Source of the DNA: Hansschlegelia plantiphila
Lineage (GTDB): Bacteria > Pseudomonadota > Alphaproteobacteria > Rhizobiales > Methylopilaceae
Length of the DNA: 64,000 bases
Reading direction: 5' to 3'
Assembly: GCF_027922265.1 (NCBI RefSeq)
Contig: NZ_BSFI01000008.1
Location: 1 to 64,000, forward strand
The translations under genes were made by a program, and so were the position numbers. The notes beneath the pieces were generated by a model that saw only the letters and a program-made list of their open reading frames with translations, was not told the DNA's origin and made no database searches. Below are positions 18,805-27,462 of this stretch, piece by piece. Positions within the stretch are counted from its first letter, which is position 1. Each line of letters begins with the position of its first letter.

Positions 18805-20274
18805 ATGACGATCAGCATTGAGCTCGGCGCCAAGGCGAACGGCCAGCGCGGCGTCGTCGATCTCGAGGAGCTGCTGGCGACCCGGCTGCTGGTGCAGGGC
18901 AATTCCGGCTCCGGCAAATCCCATCTGCTGCGCCGCCTGCTGGAGCAGAGCGCCCCCTGGGTCCAGCAATGCGTGATCGACCCCGAGGGCGACTTCGTCA
19001 CGCTCGCCGACCAGTTCGGCCATGTCGTGGTGGACGCGGCGAGCTGCGAGCGCGACCTCGCGACCATCGCCGACCGCGTGCGGCGGCACCGGGTGTCGGT
19101 GGTCTTCAACCTCGAAGGCCTCGAGGTCGACCGCCAGATGCGCGCCGCCGCGCTGTTCCTCAACGGCCTGTTCGAGGCCGAGCGCGACTTCTGGTACCCG
19201 ATGCTGGTCGTGGTCGACGAGGCGCAGCTGTTCGCGCCCGCCGCCGCCAGCGACGCCGACGAAGAGGCGCGCCGCCAGTCGCTCGCCGCGATGACCAACC
19301 TGATGTGCCGCGGCCGCAAGCGCGGGCTCGCCGGGGTGATCGCGACCCAGCGCCTGGCGAAGCTCGCGAAGAACGTCGCGGCGGAGGCGAGCAACTTCCT
19401 GATGGGCCGCACCTTCCTCGACATCGATATGGCGCGGGCCGCGGACCTCCTGGGGATGGAGCGCCGACAGGCGGAGACCTTTCGCAACCTCGACCGCGGG
19501 CATTTCGTCTCGCTCGGCCCCGCGATCGGCCGCAAGCCCGAGACCGTGCGAATCGGGCCGGTGCAGACCGAAGGGCGTGGCGGCAGCCCCAAGCTGACCC
19601 CGCTCCCCGAGACCCACGGAGACGACGCCGCCGGCCTGATCTTCCGCCGCGGGCCGGAGGAGACGCAAGCCCGCGCGCCGGCGCCCGCCGCCTCGGTCAC
19701 CGACGTGTTGGCGCAGCTCGCCCAGGCCCGCCCCGAACCCGCGGTCCCCGCCCGGATCGACCTGTTCGCCGACGCCGACCGGGACGCCGCGATCGCCGGG
19801 ATCATGACCGAGATGATGGCCGAGCCCGACGCAGGCTTTCAGCCGATCTCGCTGCTCTACCAGGACTTCCTGGTCCGCTGCCGGATCGCCCGCGTGCCTG
19901 GCGAACCGATCGACCTGCCGCGCTTCCGCAAGGAGTTCGCGATCGCCAAGGCCGATCTCGGCGAGGTCGGCTTCGCCTCGGCCGACTGGGACCAGGCGAC
20001 GCTGGTCGCCGCCTCGTTGCCGGAGGATGTCCGCGGCGTGTTCCTGCTGATCGCGAAGGCGGCGCTGAGCAAGGCGCCCTGCCCGTCGGACGGCGAGATC
20101 GCCAAGGCCTACGGCACTCGCTCGACCGGCCGGGCGCGCCGGTTGCTGACCTATATGGAGGAGCGCGGCTTCATCGCCTGCGCGTCCGACCTGCGCGGCA
20201 ACCGCATCGTCATGCTGCCCGACGTCGGCTGGCAGACCGCGCCCGGGCCGGTCGATATGGCGCCGGTGAACTGA
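18805..20274 (+). CDS. HerA-like/DUF87 ATP-binding protein
   Basis: This 489-residue protein is a FtsK-HerA superfamily ATPase. Walker A is GNSGSGKSHLLRRLL (about 33-47), followed by VIDPEGDF. Walker B is MLVVVDEAQLF, and a conserved CRGRKRGLAGVIATQRLAKL segment contains the Arg/Gln sensors. The region after about 280 is Pro/Ala-rich, and the C-terminus looks like a winged helix (TRSTGRARRLLTYMEERGFI). HerA ATPases act as DNA pumps, often with a NurA nuclease; DUF87 members also occur in defence loci. No nuclease, methylase or other defence gene lies beside it, so it is an orphan. ATG 18805 fits the domain start. Confidence 0.85.
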   Translation: MTISIELGAKANGQRGVVDLEELLATRLLVQGNSGSGKSHLLRRLLEQSAPWVQQCVIDPEGDFVTLADQFGHVVVDAASCERDLATIADRVRRHRVSVVFNLEGLEVDRQMRAAALFLNGLFEAERDFWYPMLVVVDEAQLFAPAAASDADEEARRQSLAAMTNLMCRGRKRGLAGVIATQRLAKLAKNVAAEASNFLMGRTFLDIDMARAADLLGMERRQAETFRNLDRGHFVSLGPAIGRKPETVRIGPVQTEGRGGSPKLTPLPETHGDDAAGLIFRRGPEETQARAPAPAASVTDVLAQLAQARPEPAVPARIDLFADADRDAAIAGIMTEMMAEPDAGFQPISLLYQDFLVRCRIARVPGEPIDLPRFRKEFAIAKADLGEVGFASADWDQATLVAASLPEDVRGVFLLIAKAALSKAPCPSDGEIAKAYGTRSTGRARRLLTYMEERGFIACASDLRGNRIVMLPDVGWQTAPGPVDMAPVN

Positions 20275-20277
20275 TCG

Positions 20278-20401
20278 CCGGAGAATTAACTCCGGAGGGC
20301 GTTTTCCGCCCTGAATCGTCCGGAAAATTACCCGGAAATCAATTCGCGATGATCTTCGATTAACTCCTGCGGACGGTTGAATTAACTGGCCGGCCAAGTT
20401 T
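20278..20401. repeat. AT-rich repeat cluster A (GTTAATT family), convergent intergenic region
   Basis: Between the stops of the HerA-like gene and the DeoR gene lies a stretch much richer in A/T than its surroundings. GAATTAAC occurs at 20283-20290 and 20379-20386, and GATTAAC at 20358-20364. Read on the minus strand these are GTTAATTC-type units followed by CCGTC-like sequence, as in cluster B at 23171-23350. The start forms a hairpin, CCGGAG-AATTAA-CTCCGG (20278-20295), followed by GGGCG-TTTTC-CGCCC (20297-20311). The hairpins may terminate the ATPase transcript. The rest, up to 20489, shows no gene. Confidence 0.55.
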
Positions 20402-20489
20402 TACGCCTTCAAAAGCAATGCGGCGTTCGATCAAAGACGGGCGCGGGCGTCGCTCGGCTTGACCGTTCGGTCATCCGCCCCGGCGCCGG

Positions 20490-21263
20490 TCATTCCGCGA
20501 TGACGATCTCCGGGCCCGACTCTCTCATCGCGTCGGCGAGCGGGCCGTCCGGGGCCTTGTCGGTGACGAGGCGCGCGACGGCGTCGAGCGGGGCGATCTT
20601 GAACAGACCGCCGGGGCCGAATTTCGAGGCGTCGGCGAGCACCGTGACCGATCGCGCCTGCGCGATCATCGCGCGGGCGACGATCGCCTCCTCCAGGTCG
20701 TAGTCGAGGAAGCCGACCGTCCCCACCGCGCCGATGGTGAGGACGGCGTGATCGGCGTGAAACCGCTCGATCTGCTCGACCGCGAGCGGGCCTACGTTCT
20801 CGGCGGCGTCGCTGCGATAGGCGCCGCCGACCTGGAAGATCGTGTTGTCGCTCCCGCGCGCCGCGAGCGCCGCGATGACCGCGGAATTGGTCACGACCGT
20901 CAGCCCGCTCGCGCGCGCAAGCTCCTCTGCGAAGAACTGCGTCGTCGTGCCGGTGTCGACGAACAGCGTCTCGCCGGGCTGGAACAGCTGCGCGGCGCAC
21001 CGTGCGATCGCCCGCTTGGCCGCGGCGTTCTCCGCGAGCCGCATCTGGAACGGACTTTCCCGGCCCGGCTCGTAGAGCGCGGGATCCGGCAGCGTCGCGC
21101 CGCCGTGGACCTTGCGCAGGCGCCCACGCCGGTCGAGCTCCGTGAGATCGCGCCGGATCGTCTCGCGCGACGTCCGGAGCGCGTCGGCCAGCAGTTCGAC
21201 CGTCACCCGCTCACGCTCATGCGTGAGCGCGACGATCCGTTCCCGTCTTTCGTCCGGCCGCAT
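20490..21263 (-). CDS. DeoR/GlpR-family transcriptional regulator
   Basis: This repressor-type regulator has 257 residues. The N-terminal DeoR helix-turn-helix reads VTVELLADALRTSRETIRRDLTELDRRGRLRKVHGGA. The C-terminal DeoRC domain, which senses a sugar phosphate, has VDTGTTTQFFAEEL, VVTNSAVIAALA and FQVGGAYRSDAAENVGPLA. It is transcribed away from the APC permease and glycerol-type genes at 21459-27459. By analogy with GlpR it probably represses them and responds to glycerol-3-phosphate or a related polyol phosphate. The start ATG 21263 is preceded by GGTGAAAA. Confidence 0.92.
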   Translation of the reverse strand: MRPDERRERIVALTHERERVTVELLADALRTSRETIRRDLTELDRRGRLRKVHGGATLPDPALYEPGRESPFQMRLAENAAAKRAIARCAAQLFQPGETLFVDTGTTTQFFAEELARASGLTVVTNSAVIAALAARGSDNTIFQVGGAYRSDAAENVGPLAVEQIERFHADHAVLTIGAVGTVGFLDYDLEEAIVARAMIAQARSVTVLADASKFGPGGLFKIAPLDAVARLVTDKAPDGPLADAMRESGPEIVIAE

Positions 21264-21458
21264 TTTTCACCACTCAGCGCCCAATTACCGAACAGTCATC
21301 CCGCTTGACCGATCGGGGGCGCAAGGCGGAGGATACGTGAAATTCGGGCTTGCGAAACAGCGGCGCTCTGCAAAGTCGCTGACGTCTTGGTGAGCGCGGA
21401 CAGGACGGCGGAAATTCGGGACGGGACGCCCTTTCGCAGGGCTCAACAGGGGTTTGCC

Positions 21459-23051
21459 ATGGCTGAACACCACGACGAGGATACCAGGACCCTCCACTCC
21501 ATGGGGTATGCGCAGGAGCTGTCGCGGCGCATGGGCGGGTTTTCGAACTTCGCCATCTCATTCTCGATCATCTGCATTCTCGCAGGCGGCATCACGTCCT
21601 TCCCGCTCGCGATGGCGACCGGCTCGGGCTTCGAGGCGACCATCGGCTGGATCGTCGGCGGCCTGTTCGCCCTGCTGGTCGCGTCCTGCCTCGGACAGAT
21701 CGCCTCGGCCTATCCGACCGCCGGCGCGCTCTACCACTGGTCCTCGATCCTCGGCGGCCGCGGCTGGGGCTGGGCCACGGCGTGGATCAATCTGCTCGGC
21801 CTGATCTTCGTGGTGGCGTCGGTCGACGTCGGCGTCTGGCTGCTGTTCCGCGACCTCGTGCTCGCCGGCGTGTTCCACATCGACGTGACGGCGTGGACGG
21901 TGCTCGCGACCGATCCGCTGCCCGCAGGCATGACGGCCGATCAGGTCGACGCCAACAACACCCACGCCTACTACGTGCAGGTGGTCGCGGTCAGCCTGAT
22001 CGTGCTCGCCCAGGCTCTGGTCAACCACTTCGGCATCAAGCTGACCACGCTGCTCACCGACTTCTCCGGCTACCTGATCCTGGTCGTCGCCGTCGTGCTG
22101 ACGGCGATGTTCCTGATCTGGGGCGCGACCTGGGACTTCTCGCGGCTGACCACCTTCGTCAACAACACCGGCGAGCCCGGCGGCGGCTATGTGCCGGAGG
22201 CCCGGACGGCGCTGATCGCGTTCCTCGTCGGCCTGCTGTATCCGCTCTACACGATCACCGGGTTCGACGCCTCGGCGCACACCTCGGAAGAGACCGCCGA
22301 CGCCCGCCGCGCCGTGCCGCGCGGCATGATCCATTCAGTGTTCTGGTCGCTGGTGTTCGGCTTCGTGATGGCGGTCTCCTTCGTGCTCGCGAGCCCCGAT
22401 CTGGCCGCGACCGCCAAGGACGGCGCCAACGCCTGGTTCAACCTGTTCAACAACCTGCCGGCCCCGACCTTCCTGAAGGACATCATCGCGATCGCGATCG
22501 TGGTGGCGAACTTCATCTGCGCGCTCGCCGGCCTCACCTCGACGTCGCGCATGGTCTACGCCTTCGCGCGTGACGGCGGCCTGCCCGGCTCCAGCATGTG
22601 GAAGCAGGTCAGCCCGAAATGGCGGACGCCGGTTCCGGCGATCTGGCTCGCCGCCGTGCTCTCGGTCGCGGCGACGCTCTACTCGCCGGCCTTCGCGGCG
22701 CTCGCCGCCGGCTGCGCGCTGTTCCTCTACATCTCCTACGCCATGCCGATCGCCGCCGGACTTCTGGCGGAGGGCAAGACCTGGACGACCTTCGGCCCGT
22801 TCCGCCTCGGCGTCTTCTCCAAGCCGATGGGCGTTCTCGTGCTGCTCGGCACGCTGGTCCTGATGTACGCCGGCATCCAGCCGCCGTTCGACATCCTGAT
22901 CAACTACGCGATCGGGTTGGTCGTCCTGCTGGTGCTGCTCTGGTTCGGCCTCGAGCGTCGCCGCTTCGCCGGTCCTCCGATCGGCGCCGCCATCGCCAAG
23001 CGCCAGGCTGAAATCGCCGCGGCGGAAGCCTCGCTCGGCGGCGCCGGCTGA
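21459..23051 (+). CDS. APC-superfamily amino acid permease (ACT/GABA permease-like)
   Basis: This integral membrane transporter has 530 residues and about 12 helices. The signature MGYAQELSRRMGGFSNFAISFSII begins the protein (given here in parts: LSRRMGGFSNFAISFS). ITSFPLAMATGSG and QIASAYPTAGALYHWSSILGG follow, as in the amino acid-choline transporter group that includes GABA and choline permeases. I chose ATG 21459 (AEHHDED) with AGGGG upstream over GTG 21387. It lies between the DeoR gene (divergent) and the glycerol-type operon, and ends at a strong terminator. The substrate is likely an amino acid or amine. Its link to glycerol metabolism is positional only. Confidence 0.88.
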   Translation: MAEHHDEDTRTLHSMGYAQELSRRMGGFSNFAISFSIICILAGGITSFPLAMATGSGFEATIGWIVGGLFALLVASCLGQIASAYPTAGALYHWSSILGGRGWGWATAWINLLGLIFVVASVDVGVWLLFRDLVLAGVFHIDVTAWTVLATDPLPAGMTADQVDANNTHAYYVQVVAVSLIVLAQALVNHFGIKLTTLLTDFSGYLILVVAVVLTAMFLIWGATWDFSRLTTFVNNTGEPGGGYVPEARTALIAFLVGLLYPLYTITGFDASAHTSEETADARRAVPRGMIHSVFWSLVFGFVMAVSFVLASPDLAATAKDGANAWFNLFNNLPAPTFLKDIIAIAIVVANFICALAGLTSTSRMVYAFARDGGLPGSSMWKQVSPKWRTPVPAIWLAAVLSVAATLYSPAFAALAAGCALFLYISYAMPIAAGLLAEGKTWTTFGPFRLGVFSKPMGVLVLLGTLVLMYAGIQPPFDILINYAIGLVVLLVLLWFGLERRRFAGPPIGAAIAKRQAEIAAAEASLGGAG

Positions 23052-23067
23052 CGCAGCACGCCACGCA

Positions 23068-23108
23068 AAACGCCCGTTCGGTCTTTTATGTTGACCGAAC
23101 GGGCGTTT
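23068..23108. terminator. Strong terminator after the APC permease
   Basis: A perfect 16-bp stem (AAACGCCCGTTCGGTC at 23068-23083 with its complement at 23093-23108) closes a 9-nt loop. The stem ends in TTT on the plus strand and AAA on the other side, so it works as a rho-independent terminator for the permease gene. Confidence 0.9.
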
Positions 23109-23170
23109 CTGCGAGATAAGTCTTTAGATTGGAAAAGCGGAGCCGACTTGGGTCCGCCGATGGCGTTCGG

Positions 23171-23350
23171 GAGTTAATTTTCCGTCAGCCGAACAGCTCA
23201 CGAGTTAATTCGGCCGTCATCCAAACCGCTCGAGACGTTAATTCCGCCCGTCAGATTAACGTGCTCACGGAATCAATTCCGGCCCGGCCGGGCGCGTTAA
23301 TTCGGGTTAACGGCCAAGGCAATTCCTGATGATCTCCGGTTGATTTTCGG
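23171..23350. repeat. AT-rich tandem repeat cluster B (GTTAATT family)
   Basis: Degenerate units of about 31-37 bases follow one another: GAGTTAATT... (from 23171), GAGTTAATTCGGCCGTCA (from 23202) and GAGACGTTAATTCCGCCCGT (from 23232). A fourth GTTAATTCGGGTTAA lies at 23296-23310. Each of the first three ends in CAAC/GCTCAC-like sequence. GTTAATT begins at 23173, 23204, 23237 and 23296. The final part CAATTC-N4-TGATCT resembles 20340-20354 in cluster A. It fills the space between the permease terminator and the glycerol-type operon and has no gene. It could be a multi-site operator or a decayed dispersed repeat. Confidence 0.55.
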
Positions 23351-23396
23351 ATGATCCACGGGCCGTTCCGGCGAAATTTGCGAGACAGAGGCGACA

Positions 23397-24788
23397 TTGA
23401 GTCGAACCATGCCAGCCTCGGACGTCGCGATCATCGGCGCCGGCGCCGTGGGCTGCGCCATGGCCCGCCGCTTCGCCCTCGAAGGCGCCCGCGTGCTCCT
23501 GCTGGAGAAGGGCGCCGACCTGCTTTCCGGCGCGAGCAAGGCGAACAGCGCGATCCTGCACACCGGCTTCGACGCGCCGGCCGGCAGCGTCGAACTCGCC
23601 TGCATGCAGGCCGGCTACGCCGAATATCTCGAAATCCGGGACCGCATGAACCTGCCGCTGCTCAAGACCGGGGCGATGGTGGTGGCGTGGTCCGACGCCG
23701 AGCGCGCGGCGCTCGACGGGATCGAGGACCGTGCGCGGACGAACGGAGTGGGCGACGTCCGCCGCCTGACCGCATCGGAAATACGCGAGCGCGAGCCCAA
23801 TCTGTCTCACGGCGCGCTCGAGGCGCTGCTCGTTCCGGGCGAGCACGTCATCGACCCATGGTCGCCGTTCCTCGCCTACCTCCTCCAGGCCAAGGCCCAC
23901 GGCGCCGAGATCGTGTTCGACGCCGAAGTCCTGGGCGGCGCCTTCGACGGCGACGGCTGGACGCTGCGCACCGCGAAGGGCGAGTTCCACGCCCGCACGA
24001 TCGTCAACTGCGCGGGGCTCTACGGCGACCGGATCGAACGGACGCTGCTCGGCGAGGCGTCCTTCGAGATCCGGCCCCGCAAGGGCCAGTTCGCGGTGTT
24101 CGACAAGGCCGCGGCCGAGCTGATCCGGACCATCGTGCTGCCGGTCCCGAACGAGCGCACCAAGGGCGTCGTGTTGTGCCGCACGGCCTTCGGCAATGTT
24201 CTGGTCGGCCCGACGGCCGAGGAGCAGGAGGACCGCGAGCGCGCGACCGTCGAGGAGGACGCCCTCGTCGCGTTGCTCGACAGGGCGATCGCGATGGTCC
24301 CGGCGCTGGCCGACGTCGACGTCACCGCGGTCTATGCCGGCCTTCGGCCCGCGAGCGAGGAGAAGGGCTACCGCATCCGGACGCTGCCCGAACGGAACTG
24401 GATCACGGTCGGCGGCATCCGCTCGACGGGGCTCACCGCCTCGCTCGGCATCGCCGCCCATGTCTTCGGGCTCTATGGCGAGATGGGCCGCCGTCATCAG
24501 CCGATCGCCGACCCGGTCTGGCCGACGGTCGCGAACCTCGCCGAGCATCGCCTGCGCGACTGGGCTCGGCCCGGCCATGGCGACATCGTCTGCCACTGCG
24601 AGCTGGTTACGCAGCGCGAGATCGCGCAGGCGCTCGAAGGGCCGCTGCCCCCCGGCGATTTCGGCGGCCTCAAGCGCCGCACCCGCGCCGGCATGGGGCG
24701 CTGCCAGGGCTTCAACTGCAACGCCCGGCTGGCCGAGATGACCGCCGGCCGCTTCGCGGCGCCGCTCGCCGCCGACGAGGCTGCGTGA
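23397..24788 (+). CDS. GlpA-like FAD-dependent glycerol-3-phosphate-type dehydrogenase with BFD [2Fe-2S] domain
   Basis: The 463-residue flavoprotein has an N-terminal FAD-binding motif VAIIGAGAVGCAMARRFALEG and a DAO-type fold (NSAILHTGFDAP, LYGDRIERTLLG, TGLTASLGIAAHVFGLYGEMG). The C-terminal 80 residues form a BFD-like iron-sulphur domain with the cysteine pattern CHC...CQGFNC. This layout matches GlpA-like oxidases found with a second flavoprotein and a glycerol kinase. TTG 23397 is the likely start, with GAGG six bases before it; ATG 23409 is the alternative. It overlaps the next gene (GTGA), so the two products are probably made in equal amounts as a complex. Confidence 0.85.
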   Translation: MSRTMPASDVAIIGAGAVGCAMARRFALEGARVLLLEKGADLLSGASKANSAILHTGFDAPAGSVELACMQAGYAEYLEIRDRMNLPLLKTGAMVVAWSDAERAALDGIEDRARTNGVGDVRRLTASEIREREPNLSHGALEALLVPGEHVIDPWSPFLAYLLQAKAHGAEIVFDAEVLGGAFDGDGWTLRTAKGEFHARTIVNCAGLYGDRIERTLLGEASFEIRPRKGQFAVFDKAAAELIRTIVLPVPNERTKGVVLCRTAFGNVLVGPTAEEQEDRERATVEEDALVALLDRAIAMVPALADVDVTAVYAGLRPASEEKGYRIRTLPERNWITVGGIRSTGLTASLGIAAHVFGLYGEMGRRHQPIADPVWPTVANLAEHRLRDWARPGHGDIVCHCELVTQREIAQALEGPLPPGDFGGLKRRTRAGMGRCQGFNCNARLAEMTAGRFAAPLAADEAA

Positions 24789-26050
24789 CCGCGACGCCTG
24801 CGCCGCGCGACGACGGGGTCGTCGATGTCCTGATCGTCGGCGCCGGCCCCGCGGGCCTTTCGGCCGCGACCGCGCTGAAACGCCTCGGCGTAGGCTCCGT
24901 GGTCGTCGTCGAGCGCGAGACGGAGGCCGGCGGCGTGCCGCGCCATTGCGGCCACCCGCCCTTCGGCATGCGCGAATTCTCCCGCGTGCTGACCGGGCCG
25001 GCCTACGCCCGCCGCCTCGCGGCGCGGGCGCTCGAAGCCGGCGTGACCCTGAAGCTCGGCGCGACGGTCGTCGGGATCGAGCGCGGCGAAAGCCTCGTCG
25101 CCACGCTCACCGACGACGGCGGACTCTTCCGGATCGAGGCGAGGCGCATCGTGCTCGCGACAGGCGTGCGGGAGCGGACGCGGGCCCAGCGTCTCGCCTC
25201 GGGCGACCGCCCGATCGGCGTGCTGAACACCGGCGCGCTGCAGGCCTACGCCTATCTCCAGCATCTCGCGCCGTTCCGCCGGCCGGTGATCGTCGGCACC
25301 GAGCTCGTCGCGCTGTCGAGCCTGCTGACCTGCCGGTCGGTCGGCGCGAAGCCCGTCGCCATGATCGAGGAGAACGCGGGACCGACGGTCCGCCGCCCCT
25401 TCATGGCGCTGCCGCGGCTGCTCGGCGTGCCCGTCCGCTACGGCGCCCATATCGTCGACATCAGGGGAAAGCCCCGCGTCGAGCGCGTTTCGATCCGAAC
25501 GGCCGACGGCTCTGTCGAAGACATAGCCTGCGATGGCGTGCTGTTCACCGGGCGCTTCATTCCGGAATCGAGCCTTGCGCGCAGGATCGGCCTGGTCGTC
25601 GATCCCGGCACGCGGGGGCCGTCGATCGACCAGTTCGGCCGCACCAGCGACCCGAGAGTCTTCGCCGCAGGCAACCTCTTGCGGCCGGTCGAGACCGCGG
25701 GCTGGTCGTGGGACGAAGGCCGGCGCGTAGCGGGCTTCGTCGCGGACGATCTGAAAGGCCGTCTGCCCTCGGCGGACGGCGCGACGGCGATCGAGCCGGG
25801 CCGCGGCGTGCGCTATATCGTTCCCCAGCGGCTCGCGCCCGGCGGCGGGGGCCTCGACCGTCTTCAGCTCCGCGTAAGCGCCGCCGCAAAGGGCCGGCTG
25901 GTCGCGCGCCGGAACGGCGCGGCGCTCGCATCCGTGGCGCTGTCTGCGCAGCCGGAGCGGCGCGTGCTGTTTCCGGCCGCGGGTCTCGCAGCCGGGCCCG
26001 GTCCGGTCGTTGTCGGCGTCGAACCGTTGAGTAGAGTGACCGGATGCTGA
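24785..26050 (+). CDS. FAD-dependent pyridine nucleotide-disulphide-type oxidoreductase, GlpB-like partner
   Basis: This protein has 421 residues and starts at GTG 24785, overlapping the stop of the GlpA-like gene. It has VLIVGAGPAGLSAATALKRLG for FAD, then VERETEAGGVPRHCGHPPFG, IVLATGVRERTRAQR, a second nucleotide region RPVIVGTELVALSSL, and DPRVFAAGNLLRPVE near the FAD-binding end. Such proteins partner GlpA-like dehydrogenases and are thought to pass electrons on. The last ~80 residues (from about 340) have no obvious match in the core family; a DUF1667-type third subunit seen in other bacteria is absent. It overlaps the kinase gene by 7 bases. Confidence 0.83.
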   Translation: MTATPAPRDDGVVDVLIVGAGPAGLSAATALKRLGVGSVVVVERETEAGGVPRHCGHPPFGMREFSRVLTGPAYARRLAARALEAGVTLKLGATVVGIERGESLVATLTDDGGLFRIEARRIVLATGVRERTRAQRLASGDRPIGVLNTGALQAYAYLQHLAPFRRPVIVGTELVALSSLLTCRSVGAKPVAMIEENAGPTVRRPFMALPRLLGVPVRYGAHIVDIRGKPRVERVSIRTADGSVEDIACDGVLFTGRFIPESSLARRIGLVVDPGTRGPSIDQFGRTSDPRVFAAGNLLRPVETAGWSWDEGRRVAGFVADDLKGRLPSADGATAIEPGRGVRYIVPQRLAPGGGGLDRLQLRVSAAAKGRLVARRNGAALASVALSAQPERRVLFPAAGLAAGPGPVVVGVEPLSRVTGC

Positions 26051-27459
26051 TCGCCGCGATCGACCAGGGGACCACATCGACGCGCGTGCTCGTCGCCGAC
26101 ACGGACGCCGGAACGGCCGAGATCGCCTACAGCATCCGCCACCGTCAGACGCACCCCGCGCCCGGACTGGTGGAGCACGATCCCGAGGAGCTGCTCGCCA
26201 ACATCAGGGCGTGCCTCGCGGCGGCGGGACCGGTCGACGCGATCGCGATCGCGAACCAGGGCGAGAGCTGCCTCGCCTGGGACGCCGAGACGGGAGCGGC
26301 CCTGTCGCCCGTCATCGTGTGGCAGGACAACCGCACAGCGGAGACGCTGGCGACGCTTGGCGACGCCGGCGCGGCGCTGGCGCTCGAGCGCGCCGGCCTG
26401 CCGCTCGATCCCTATTTCTCCGCGGCCAAGCTCGGCTCGATCCTGACCTCGAGCCCTGAAGCGCAGGCGGCCCACGCCGCCGGGCGGCTGCGGCTCGGCA
26501 CGACCGACGCATTCTTTCTCGACCGCCTCGCCGGCGTGTTCGCGACCGACGTCACCACGGCGTCGCGCACCTCGCTGATGAACCTCGTGACCGCGCAATG
26601 GGACACGGACCTTTGCGCAATGTTCGGCGTGCCCGTCGAATGCCTGCCCGAGATCCGCACGACCGTCGGCGGGTTCGGCTCGTATGAGGGTCTGCCGATC
26701 GTCGCCGCGATGGTCGACCAGCAAGCCGCGCTCTACGGGCATGGCTGCCGAAAGCCCGGCGACGCCAAGATCACCTTCGGCACCGGGGCCTTCGCGCTCG
26801 CGGTCACCGGCGGCGACATCGTGCGCGCGCCGGAGATGGGCCTGCTGCCGACGGTCGCCTGGGCGACGGCCGAGGGGCGCCTCTACGCCGTCGACGGCGG
26901 GGTCTACGACGCGGGCTCCGCGATCGAATGGGCCGGCCGCATCGGGCTGGTCGACGATCTGTCCGAGCTCGACGCGTTCGAGGGCGAGGCTGCGATCGAT
27001 CAGGGGCTCGTCTTCGTGCCCGCGCTGTCGGGCCTCGCCTGCCCCTATTGGGACCGCTCGGCCGCCTCGCTGTTCCTCGGCATGTCGGGCGCGACGACCA
27101 AGCAGGACATGCGCAAGGCGCTGCTCGAAGGCGTCGCGCTGCGCGCGGCCGAGGTGGTCGCGGCGATTGCAAAGCGGGCGCCGATCGGGCCGGAGATATC
27201 GATCGACGGCGGCCTGGCGCGCAGCCGCTATTTCGCGCAGTTCCTCGCCGACAGCCTGTCGCGCGAGGTCGTGGTGTCGGACTTCGACGAACGCACCGCC
27301 TTCGGCGCGGCGGCGCTCGCCGCGCTCGCCTTCGGGATCGAACTGGAGCCCCCGGCCGGCGCGAAGTCCCGCCGCTTCACGCCGCGCGCCGAGGGGGTCG
27401 AAGTGCGTCGCGCGCGTTTCGCCGACGCCGTTTCGCGGTGCCGCAACTGGCGCGGCTGA
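26044..27459 (+). CDS. FGGY-family carbohydrate kinase, glycerol kinase-like
   Basis: This sugar/polyol kinase has 471 residues. The phosphate-1 motif is AAIDQGTTSTRVLV, typical of glycerol kinase, and QDNRTAETL matches the WQDxRT substrate region. TFGTGAFALAVTGG, VDGGVYDAGSAIEWAGR and SIDGGLARSRYFAQFLAD complete the ATPase domains. It lacks the strict GlpK pattern in places, so a related polyol could be the substrate. It is the last gene of a three-gene coupled operon with GlpA-like and GlpB-like flavoproteins, so it would phosphorylate the alcohol that they then oxidise. The DeoR regulator at 20490 is a likely controller. Confidence 0.9.
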   Translation: MLIAAIDQGTTSTRVLVADTDAGTAEIAYSIRHRQTHPAPGLVEHDPEELLANIRACLAAAGPVDAIAIANQGESCLAWDAETGAALSPVIVWQDNRTAETLATLGDAGAALALERAGLPLDPYFSAAKLGSILTSSPEAQAAHAAGRLRLGTTDAFFLDRLAGVFATDVTTASRTSLMNLVTAQWDTDLCAMFGVPVECLPEIRTTVGGFGSYEGLPIVAAMVDQQAALYGHGCRKPGDAKITFGTGAFALAVTGGDIVRAPEMGLLPTVAWATAEGRLYAVDGGVYDAGSAIEWAGRIGLVDDLSELDAFEGEAAIDQGLVFVPALSGLACPYWDRSAASLFLGMSGATTKQDMRKALLEGVALRAAEVVAAIAKRAPIGPEISIDGGLARSRYFAQFLADSLSREVVVSDFDERTAFGAAALAALAFGIELEPPAGAKSRRFTPRAEGVEVRRARFADAVSRCRNWRG

Positions 27460-27462
27460 GGC

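Noticed and set aside
23296..23310. TTAA-N6-TTAA as a CtrA box
   Set aside because: CtrA needs TTAA-N7-TTAA; the spacing is six and no cell-cycle gene is near.
23351..26050. An 899-codon frame that seems to fuse a first section with the GlpB-like protein
   Set aside because: Its first half is a shadow of the GlpA-like gene in another frame. The real gene starts at GTG 24785 with overlap of the stop.
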